This document shows, piece after piece, positions 8,067-16,549 of a DNA stretch of 33,109 nucleotides. Numbering within the stretch: position 1 is the first letter of the stretch; each line of letters starts with the position of its first letter. The notes below the pieces were generated by a model. It was not told the origin of the DNA, made no database searches, and saw only the letters and a program-made list of their open reading frames with translations. The DNA is taken from assembly GCF_001083785.1 (NCBI RefSeq), contig NZ_LAVL01000093.1, positions 1 through 33,109 on the forward strand. The letters run 5' to 3'. The position numbers and the translations under genes were made by a program. The stretch comes from Nonomuraea sp. SBT364 (lineage in GTDB: Bacteria > Actinomycetota > Actinomycetes > Streptosporangiales > Streptosporangiaceae).

Positions 8067-8157
8067 GTCGCCATCAAGGCCCGGGGACGAGTGAGACAGA
8101 TCACCAAAAACTTCCAGGAATCCGGGAACAGGATCCGGGAGGGGACCGTTGTTCAGA

Positions 8158-8224
8158 GCAGACGAGGTCGTTCCGCGTCGGCAGGGCTGGGGGGTGCTGT
8201 CGCCGCGGAGACGACCTCGTCTGC
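8158..8224. repeat. Perfect 14-bp inverted repeat with 39-nt loop
   Basis: The arms GCAGACGAGGTCGT (8158-8171) and ACGACCTCGTCTGC (8211-8224) are exact reverse complements separated by 39 nt. The element sits in the 261-bp gap between the divergent padR and YdjM-like genes. No T-run follows on either strand. It could be two half-sites of a regulator, a transcript hairpin, or a terminator for transcription entering from either side. Confidence 0.6.
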
Positions 8225-8260
8225 GTTCACCGGCACATCACACCCGGGCGCCGATTGCCG

Positions 8261-8266
8261 TACAGT
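8261..8266 (+). promoter_or_regulatory. -10 element for a probably leaderless transcript
   Basis: TACAGT matches the TANNNT pattern and ends 7 nt before the ATG at 8274, with no Shine-Dalgarno between. No clear -35 is visible. Confidence 0.4.
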
Positions 8267-8273
8267 CCCGATC

Positions 8274-9002
8274 ATGATGGGGCACACGCACGCGCTCACC
8301 GGGGTCATCGCCTGGCTGGGGCTGGCGCCGCCGCTCGCGGCGCTGCCGTTGCTGAACGAGTCATCCCGGTTCATCGACACCGGCATCATGGCCACCGCGC
8401 TGAGCCCGGCGGAGCTGATCGCCGGGGCCATCATCTGCGCCGGCGCCGCCATGCTGCCCGACCTCGACCACCCGAGCGCCACGATCGCGCAGACCTTCGG
8501 CCCGGTCACCTGGCTGCTGAGCAAGGGCGTCTCGTGGATCAGCGGCGGGCACCGGGGCGCCACCCACTCGCTGGCGTTCGCGGTGGCGATCGGGTTAGGC
8601 ACGCACTGGCTGGCCAACACCTATCCGATCGGCCGCGACATCATGGTCGTGCTGCTCATCGGGCTGGCCCTGCGCGCGATCGGCGTCGGCATCCCGGGCA
8701 AGAAGCTCGGCTCGGCCATGGTCAACATCGGCCTGACCGCCGGGCTCTACGCGGTGTTCATGTCGCAATCGGTGGGCTACGCCTGGCTGGGGCTGGCCGT
8801 GGGGATCGGCTGTCTCATGCATGTGGTGGGCGACTGCATGACCGAGCGCGGGTGCCCGGTGCTGTGGCCGCTGTCGATCAAGTTCGTGCTGCCGTGGAAG
8901 ATCGGCATCAAGACGGGGAAGAAGTTCGAGCAGAAGATCCTCGCCCCGGTGCTGGCGATCGCCATCGTCGGCCTGCTGTTCTGGCGGCTCGTACCCGTTT
9001 AA
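8274..9002 (+). CDS. YdjM-like membrane-bound metal-dependent hydrolase (DUF457 family)
   Basis: This 242-residue multi-span membrane protein has the conserved polar motifs of the YdjM/DUF457 family: GHTHALTG at the N-terminus, LPDLDHPSATIAQ near residue 65, GGHRGATHSL near 90, and HVVGDCMTERGCPVLWP near 190. Together these supply the His/Asp ligands of a presumed metal site at the membrane face. Hydrophobic stretches between them suggest about five or six spans. The family is annotated as metal-dependent hydrolase by fold resemblance; no substrate is established. The start is ATG at 8274 (or 8277 directly after), supported by the -10-like TACAGT 7 nt upstream and the family N-terminus. Much longer upstream frames exist but overlap padR antisense and are not credible. 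It lies upstream of acnA but is separated from it by a 140-bp regulatory gap. Confidence 0.88.
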   Translation: MMGHTHALTGVIAWLGLAPPLAALPLLNESSRFIDTGIMATALSPAELIAGAIICAGAAMLPDLDHPSATIAQTFGPVTWLLSKGVSWISGGHRGATHSLAFAVAIGLGTHWLANTYPIGRDIMVVLLIGLALRAIGVGIPGKKLGSAMVNIGLTAGLYAVFMSQSVGYAWLGLAVGIGCLMHVVGDCMTERGCPVLWPLSIKFVLPWKIGIKTGKKFEQKILAPVLAIAIVGLLFWRLVPV

Positions 9003-9081
9003 CTTGATGTCGAGATACTTTTAGAGATATCTTGATGTCGAGAGACCTGCGCGGCCGACTTAGGGTGACCTGACGTCGAGG
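9003..9081 (+). promoter_or_regulatory. Promoter and triple operator of aconitase
   Basis: CTTGATGTCGAGA occurs exactly at 9003-9015 and again at 9031-9043, and a degenerate copy (CCTGACGTCGAGG) lies at 9069-9081. The extended unit TCTTGATGTCGAGA is an imperfect palindrome (TCT-GA-TC-AGA are symmetric). The first copy contains TTGATG (9004-9009) and the second overlaps TATCTT (9028-9033), giving a plausible -35/-10 pair with an 18-bp spacer. A protein binding both copies would cover the promoter. The regulator is not encoded next to it and I cannot name it. Confidence 0.6.
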
Positions 9082-9142
9082 ACGCTTCCCGCGTGCGGCA
9101 GGATCTCAAGTGAGCAACTGTCTATGGAGGAGGCGAATCACC

Positions 9143-11893
<2,751 letters not shown>

Positions 11894-11949
11894 CCCGCTC
11901 GACTTCCCGCGTCCGCGCGCCGGTCATCAGCCGGCGGCGGGCGACGGGA

Positions 11950-11979
11950 GCCCGGCCGCGCCCTCGCGCGGGGCCGGGC
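11950..11979. terminator. GC-rich hairpin downstream of acnA
   Basis: GCCCGGCC at 11950-11957 pairs with GGCCGGGC at 11972-11979 around a 14-nt loop. It starts 56 nt after the acnA stop. It has no T-run, which is usual in very GC-rich actinobacteria. It may be a secondary terminator. Confidence 0.35.
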
Positions 11980-12026
11980 GGGGCGTGCGATCCTCACGCC
12001 CCCACCTCGGGGGATCCACCCGACCT

Positions 12027-12070
12027 CCAGGAGCCGCCCGGCGCACCACCCAGCGCCGGGCGGCTCCTGG
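12027..12070. terminator. Long perfect hairpin, probable bidirectional terminator
   Basis: An 18-bp perfect stem (12027-12044 with 12053-12070, arms starting CCAGGAGCCG and GCGCCGGGCG) encloses an 8-nt loop, ACCACCCA. It sits between the convergent acnA and zinc peptidase genes, so it can end transcription from both sides. A short pyrimidine run follows on the plus strand. Confidence 0.75.
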
Positions 12071-12084
12071 CCTCCCTTACGGCT

Positions 12085-12114
12085 CCCGCCCCACCGGCCA
12101 TGTGCTGGGGCGGG
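12085..12114. terminator. Second hairpin between convergent genes
   Basis: CCCGCCCCA (12085-12093) pairs with TGGGGCGGG (12106-12114) around a 12-nt loop. It is nearer the 3' end of the minus-strand peptidase gene and may be that gene's terminator. Confidence 0.45.
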
Positions 12115-12146
12115 CGCCTCTCACTCCCGCAACGTTAGTGACGTCC

Positions 12147-12168
12147 GGTATGCCGGAGGTATGTCCGC
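12147..12168. repeat. Copy A of a 22-nt intergenic repeat
   Basis: The unit GGTATGCCGG-A-GGTATGTCCGC, itself a tandem of GGTATG, matches positions 19095-19116 at 21 of 22 bases. This copy lies just past the stop codon of the minus-strand peptidase gene. Confidence 0.55.
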
Positions 12169-12172
12169 CGCG

Positions 12173-12907
12173 TCAGGCCACCCGGGCGGCCGGGGCCGAC
12201 CAGGTGTCGCAGGCGCCGGGCCGCTGTGCGGTGAAGCCGCGCTTGAGCCAGTAGGCGCGGTTGGCGCCCTTGCCGTGGCTGCGCCGCTCGCCGTCGTCGT
12301 CGCCGCTGGCGCGGGTGGCGTCGAGCACGGCCTCCCAGTCGCCCCGGCCGCGCGCCAGCGACCCCCACACGCTGCCGAGGAACACCCCAGACAGGCAGTC
12401 GGCCTGCAGCTCGTAGCGCCGCCCCAGCTCCGCCTGCCGGGCGCGGCTGGCGCGGGCGCCGCTCTCGTAGTGCTTCCTGATCCCGGTCAGGCTCTGCACG
12501 TGGTGGCCGTACTCGTGCGCGGCCACCTTGAGGGGGTAGAGGTCCGTACGGTCCTCGATCCAGCGGCCCGTCAGCGGGAACACCAGCGTGGCCCGCTCGG
12601 TGCAGTAGAAGGCGGCGGCCCCGTCGGGCCAGTCGCCGCCGCACACCCGCGTCGCCGGCTCGTCGTAGTAGCGCACGACGGGCTTGCGGAAGGTCAGGCC
12701 GGCCCCGGCGAAGTGTCTGGACCACGATCGATCCAGACATTTCATCATCGCGGTGAGGTATTCGCGGGTGCGCGGGATGCCGCCCTGGACGATGGCCGGC
12801 TCCGGGCAGGCCGCCGTCGCCAGCTTTCCGGTCGCGGCCAGCGGGTCCTCGTACGGCGCGGGCACGGCCAGACCGGCGAGGAGGGGGAGGGTGAGAAGCA
12901 GACGCAC
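12173..12907 (-). CDS. Secreted neutral zinc metallopeptidase (YpfJ-like), paralogue 1
   Basis: This 244-residue protein has a short signal peptide (MRLLLTLPLLAGLAVPAP) and a zinc peptidase domain of the YpfJ type (Pfam Zn_peptidase). The zinc site HEYGHHVQ is at 131-138, and the second conserved block YELQADCLSGVF, probably with the third ligand, at about 165-176. Both are intact, so activity is plausible; substrates for the family are not known. Cysteines at the ends (AACPEP, MKCLDR, RVCGGD, FYCTER, ACDTW) suggest disulfides, fitting export. The GTG at 12907 is chosen over the ATG at 12943 because the surrounding GATCGTGCGT and an upstream -10-like TAAGCT are shared with the start of paralogue 2. 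It ends in ARVA, like paralogue 2 (SRVA) and 3 (RYVA). It is divergent from the TauE/SafE gene. Confidence 0.85.
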   Translation of the reverse strand: MRLLLTLPLLAGLAVPAPYEDPLAATGKLATAACPEPAIVQGGIPRTREYLTAMMKCLDRSWSRHFAGAGLTFRKPVVRYYDEPATRVCGGDWPDGAAAFYCTERATLVFPLTGRWIEDRTDLYPLKVAAHEYGHHVQSLTGIRKHYESGARASRARQAELGRRYELQADCLSGVFLGSVWGSLARGRGDWEAVLDATRASGDDDGERRSHGKGANRAYWLKRGFTAQRPGACDTWSAPAARVA

Positions 12908-12915
12908 GATCACGC

Positions 12916-12921
12916 AGCTTA
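12916..12921 (-). promoter_or_regulatory. -10 element for a probably leaderless transcript
   Basis: On the minus strand TAAGCT ends 8 nt before the GTG at 12907. There is no Shine-Dalgarno. The same spacing and the flanking bases CTAAGNTNCGNGATCGTGCG recur at paralogue 2 (24619-24624), which strengthens both. Confidence 0.5.
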
Positions 12922-12982
12922 GGGGATGCGGGGCCGCCCGCACGCAGGCTCTGCCGCCGCCAAGGTGGCGGGATTGGGGTGG

Positions 12983-12988
12983 TTAACT
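12983..12988 (+). promoter_or_regulatory. -10 element for a probably leaderless transcript
   Basis: TTAACT ends 7 nt before the GTG at 12996, with only pyrimidines between and no Shine-Dalgarno. No clear -35 is seen. Confidence 0.4.
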
Positions 12989-12995
12989 CCCTTTT

Positions 12996-13721
12996 GTGAC
13001 TCATGCGGCATTGGTGCTGATTATCGGTGGTGTGGCGGTTTTTCTGGGCGCGGTGGTCCAAGGGAGCGTGGGATTCGGGCTGGGGCTCGTGGGGGTGCCC
13101 GTGCTCACGATGCTGGACCCCGCGGTGATGCCGGGGGCGATGCAGGTGGTCAACATGACGCTGCCGCTGTTCACGCTGGCCGTGGAGTGGCGGCGGGTGG
13201 ACTGGCGCGGGCTAGGGTTCGCGCTGCTGGGGAGGCTGCCCGGGAGCGTCGTGGGGGCGGTGATCGTCGTCTACGTCTCCATCCACGCGCTGAGCGTCTT
13301 CGTGGCGGTCATGGTGCTGGCCGCCGTGGGGCTCACCGCCCGGGCGGTCAGCCTGCCGCGCAACGGGGTGACGATCACCTCGGCGGGCTTCGTCTCCGGC
13401 ATCACCGGCACCGCGACCGGCATCGGGGGGCCGCCCGTCGCGCTGGTGTACCAGACGGCCAAGGGACCGCAGATCCGGGCGACGCTGGCGATGTTCTTCT
13501 TCCTCGGCGCCGCCCAGTCGATCGTCATCCTGGCCCTGGTCGACCACCTGCCGGCGCGCGCGCTCACCACCGGGGCCGCGCTCCTCGTGCCGATGATCCT
13601 CGGCTTCCTGGTGTCCGGGCCGCTGCGCCGCCACCTCGACCAGGGCAAGGTCCGGGTCGCGATCCTCGCCGTCGCCGCGGCCTCGGCCCTCGGGCTCATC
13701 GGCGTGACGCTCCTGACCTGA
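12996..13721 (+). CDS. TauE/SafE family membrane permease
   Basis: This 241-residue protein is almost entirely hydrophobic, with about seven or eight predicted spans, and fits the TauE/SafE (DUF81) family, thought to export sulfite, sulfoacetate or related organic anions. Family features are the early glycine-rich segment GAVVQGSVGFGLGLVGVPVL, PAVMPGAMQ after it, and the internal repeat in the second half, GFVSGITGTATGIGGPPVALVYQ. The GTG start at 12996 immediately precedes the first span and has a -10-like hexamer 7 nt upstream. No sulfur-metabolism gene is adjacent, so the substrate is open. It is divergent from zinc peptidase 1 across 88 bp and converges on the DUF5685 gene. Confidence 0.88.
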   Translation: MTHAALVLIIGGVAVFLGAVVQGSVGFGLGLVGVPVLTMLDPAVMPGAMQVVNMTLPLFTLAVEWRRVDWRGLGFALLGRLPGSVVGAVIVVYVSIHALSVFVAVMVLAAVGLTARAVSLPRNGVTITSAGFVSGITGTATGIGGPPVALVYQTAKGPQIRATLAMFFFLGAAQSIVILALVDHLPARALTTGAALLVPMILGFLVSGPLRRHLDQGKVRVAILAVAAASALGLIGVTLLT

Positions 13722-13752
13722 CGGCACGCCCGTCGCCCGTCGCCGGTCGCGG

Positions 13753-13800
13753 CTGTGGTGCCGTGTGGTGTCGTGTGGTGTCGTGTGGCGCCGTGGGTGC
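13753..13800. repeat. 10-bp tandem repeat between convergent genes
   Basis: About four to five copies of a 10-bp unit, CGTGTGGTGT, run in exact register, with the central two identical and outer copies degenerate. The run fills the gap between the TauE/SafE stop and the DUF5685 stop. It could be a replication-slippage tract with no function. No hairpin terminator stands out here. Confidence 0.6.
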
Positions 13801-13809
13801 GGCGGGCGG

Positions 13810-15108
13810 TCAGTCGCAGCCGCAGCTGCAGCCGTCACAGGAGCAGCCGCCGTCCTCCGAGCAGCAGCAGCCGCAGTTGCAGTTGGAGCAGCAGTCCCAG
13901 TCGGAGCAGTCGCACCGCTGGCAGAAGGAGCTCTCGTGCTCCTCGTCCCACTCCGGCCGGTACAGCCCGCACGTACAGCAGGTCAGCGACGTGCACATGA
14001 ACGACAGCAGCCCGCCCGGATCCTGCCTGCGCCGCCCGGGCGGCGCCCCCGGATCGTCCACGGGCGGGCGAGCGCCCGCGGTGGCGAAGGCGCGGGAGAC
14101 GGCGCGGCCGGTCTCCTTCACCAGCAACGCGCGCGTCAGGCCCGGCCGGGGCAGGTCCAGGTCGTCGACGGCCTCGCGCAGCGCGGTCCGGGCCGCGTCG
14201 CAGTGACGGCGCGCGTCCGCGAGGGTGGTGCCGGTGGCGTCCAGCGGGTTGTACGCGCCGGACGCCCGGTCGTCGGCCAGGTCCTCCACGGCGTCGAGCA
14301 GGTGCGCCAACCGGCCGAACGCGCGCCCGGCGGCCTCCAGAGCCTCCCGGTTGCCCGGCCGGTCCGCGAGCACCGCCGTGTACCCGAACGCGGCGGCCAC
14401 CGCCTCCTCCGTGGGCCCCGTCAACTCCCGCAGCCCGCCTCCTGCCGTCCCCTCACCGTCGCCCCGGCCCCATCTATCGGGCGCCGAGCCCGCCACCCCG
14501 GCGCTCACCCCGGCAGAACCGGGCACGGACCCCCGATCCGCCCGGGCCCCCGGGAGAGTCCCGCCCCGCACCCAGAGGTCCGGGACGGATGCGCTGACCG
14601 TTGGTGTGGGGGTGGTGGGCGGGAGGTGGGGAGGGCGTTCGAGGAGGGCCTGGCGGGCCGCGGCCGAGGTGAGGGGGCGCGGGTCGAAGCCGAGCGCGTC
14701 CGCGGTGGTGGTGCCCGAGGCCGACCAGCGGCGCGCCAGGCGGGTCGCCGCGGCGGCCACCAGCGGGCGCGCGTACCGGCCGTCGCCGTCCGACACGTGG
14801 TCGCGCATCTTGCCGGCGGCCAGCAGCAGCGACACCGAGGCCGCCAGCCGCGCCCCGTCGGCCTGCGCCACGTCGGCCCTGGCGAAGCCGCGCAGCGGGC
14901 ACGGCCCCGCCCGCCGGCGCGCGGGAGGCGTGACGGCCTGGGCCTCGGTGAGCACGGACACCAGCAGGCCGTCGTAGTTGGTCACCAGGCGGGACAGCTG
15001 CCCGTGCTCGTCCCTGAGCGCCAGGCACAGCCCGCACAGGTGGGCCATCCAGTCCGCGTAGAGCCCTTTGCACATGACGTGCCGACACGGGCGGACAATG
15101 CCGAACAT
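13810..15108 (-). CDS. DUF5685 family protein with cysteine-rich C-terminal tail
   Basis: This 432-residue protein opens with the DUF5685 signature (MFGIVRPCRHVMCKG, then WMAHLCGLCLALRDEHGQ and TNYDGLLVSVLTEAQA). The N-terminal half contains a CGLC pair and other cysteines. A Pro/Gly-rich linker (about 165-215) leads to a second helical region with the acidic motif DAVEDLADD (272-280) followed by SGAYNPL. The last 62 residues (371-432) contain 19 cysteines, in CC, CxC and CxxC spacings. No function is established for the family to my knowledge. The ATG at 15108 has AAGGGGA just upstream and matches the family start; a longer upstream frame is antisense to the amidase. It is divergent from the amidase gene. 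The family call is good; metal or cluster binding by the tail is inferred only from cysteine content. Confidence 0.88.
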   Translation of the reverse strand: MFGIVRPCRHVMCKGLYADWMAHLCGLCLALRDEHGQLSRLVTNYDGLLVSVLTEAQAVTPPARRRAGPCPLRGFARADVAQADGARLAASVSLLLAAGKMRDHVSDGDGRYARPLVAAAATRLARRWSASGTTTADALGFDPRPLTSAAARQALLERPPHLPPTTPTPTVSASVPDLWVRGGTLPGARADRGSVPGSAGVSAGVAGSAPDRWGRGDGEGTAGGGLRELTGPTEEAVAAAFGYTAVLADRPGNREALEAAGRAFGRLAHLLDAVEDLADDRASGAYNPLDATGTTLADARRHCDAARTALREAVDDLDLPRPGLTRALLVKETGRAVSRAFATAGARPPVDDPGAPPGRRRQDPGGLLSFMCTSLTCCTCGLYRPEWDEEHESSFCQRCDCSDWDCCSNCNCGCCCSEDGGCSCDGCSCGCD

Positions 15109-15214
15109 ACGTCCCCTTTGTGCAGTATGGCGGAGCCCACCGTAGCACCGGATCTTCGTCATCAGGGGCGGGATGGTATGCAAGGGGCACATCGCGCACC
15201 GCCGAGAGGATGCC

Positions 15215-16549
15215 ATGCCCGTCACTCCAGGCCCGTTCGCCGGCCGTACCGTCTCCGACCTCGCCCTGGACCTGCGCGCGGGCCGCGTCACCGCGACCGA
15301 GCTGACCCGGTGGGCGCTCGACGCCGTCACCCGGCTCGACCCCGCGATCAACGCGTTCGTCTGCGTGGACGCCGACGGCGCGCTGGAGGCGGCCGGCCAG
15401 GCGGACCGCGAGCTGGCCGGGGGCGCCGACCGGGGGCCGCTGCACGGGATGCCCGTCGGCGTCAAGGATCTGATCATGGTCGCGGGCCTGCCCGCCGCCA
15501 TGGGTTCGCGGCACTTCGCCGGGTACGTCCCGGACACCGACGCCGCCTGCGTGACACGGCTACGGGAGGCCGGCGCGGTGATCGTCGGCAAGACCACGAC
15601 GCACGAGTTCGCGTACGGGCCGACGGGCGACCGCTCGGCCAACGGAGCATCGCGCAACCCCCGGGACCCCGAGCGCATGTCGGGCGGCTCCAGCGGCGGC
15701 AGCGCGGCGGCCGTGGCGGCGGGCCTGGTCCCGCTGGCGCTCGGCACCGACACGGGCGGCTCGGTCCGCATCCCCGCCGCGCTGTGCGGGGTCGCCGGCT
15801 TCAAGCCCGCGTACGGCGCGATCCCCGCCGACGGCGTCTTCCCCCTGTCACGCACGCTCGACCACGTGGGCGTCCTCGCCGCCGACGCGCGGGACTGCCT
15901 GGCGGCCTACACGTGCCTCACCGGCGAACCCCTGGAGGAGGAGGGCGGCCGGGCGGCCCGGGTGGCCTGGCTGGACCCCGGGGACTTCTTCGCCGGCGAT
16001 CCGCGGGTGGTGGCGCTGGCGCGGGAGGCGGCCGGGGCACCGGAGGAGGTGCGGCTGCCCGGGGGCGTCGCCGCGGAGTTGCGGGATACGTACACGGTCA
16101 TCCAGAGCTGTGAGACGGTCGCCGTGCACGCGGACCGGCTGGCCGGCGCGCCCGAGCTGTTCGACCCGGAGGTGCTCGAACGGCTGCGCGCCGCCGCCGA
16201 GGTGCCCGCGTGGCGGTACGTGCGGGCGATGGCGGAGCGGTCACGGCTCGCCGGGGTGGCGGGCGCGCTCTTCGAGCGGCACGACGTGCTCGCGCTGCCG
16301 GCCGTGCTGCTGACCGCGCCGCCGCTCCTGCGGCGGGAGACCGTGCTGAACGGTGCGAGCGTCGCCGTCCGCGCCGCCCTGCTCGCCCTGACCAGCCCGT
16401 GGAACGTGCTCGGCCTGCCCGCGCTGACCGTCCCCGCCGGGCTGGTGGACGGCCTGCCGGTGGGGCTGCAACTGGTGTGCCGGCCCGGCCGCGAACGCCT
16501 CCTGTTCGAGGCCGCCGCGGCCGGGGGCGGAGATCAGCCGGGGAAGTAG
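15215..16549 (+). CDS. Amidase signature family hydrolase
   Basis: This 444-residue enzyme of the amidase signature family hydrolyses an amide bond with a Ser-cisSer-Lys triad. Predicted residues are K84 in GVKDLIM, S159 in SGGSSGGSAAAVAAG and S183 in GTDTGGSVRIPAA; the GFKP segment after it is also typical. The C-terminal part has the usual NVLGLPALTVPAGL region. The family covers indole-acetamide hydrolases, GatA-like subunits and others; with no gatB or gatC nearby this is more likely a stand-alone catabolic amidase or an allophanate/biuret-type enzyme. Substrate is not predictable. The ATG at 15215 has GAGAGGA 4 nt upstream; the in-frame ATG at 15173 would add an unsupported 14 residues. 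Its 3' end overlaps the convergent FG-GAP gene by 16 bp. Confidence 0.92.
   Translation: MPVTPGPFAGRTVSDLALDLRAGRVTATELTRWALDAVTRLDPAINAFVCVDADGALEAAGQADRELAGGADRGPLHGMPVGVKDLIMVAGLPAAMGSRHFAGYVPDTDAACVTRLREAGAVIVGKTTTHEFAYGPTGDRSANGASRNPRDPERMSGGSSGGSAAAVAAGLVPLALGTDTGGSVRIPAALCGVAGFKPAYGAIPADGVFPLSRTLDHVGVLAADARDCLAAYTCLTGEPLEEEGGRAARVAWLDPGDFFAGDPRVVALAREAAGAPEEVRLPGGVAAELRDTYTVIQSCETVAVHADRLAGAPELFDPEVLERLRAAAEVPAWRYVRAMAERSRLAGVAGALFERHDVLALPAVLLTAPPLLRRETVLNGASVAVRAALLALTSPWNVLGLPALTVPAGLVDGLPVGLQLVCRPGRERLLFEAAAAGGGDQPGK

Noticed and set aside
7272..8273. Upstream extension of the YdjM-like gene by 334 codons
   Set aside because: It is antisense to padR, lacks domain similarity, and the family N-terminus (MMGHTHALTG) begins at 8274.
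12161..12922. Plus-strand 253-codon frame over zinc peptidase 1
   Set aside because: It is antisense to a clear zinc peptidase with intact HEYGHH and has no features of its own.
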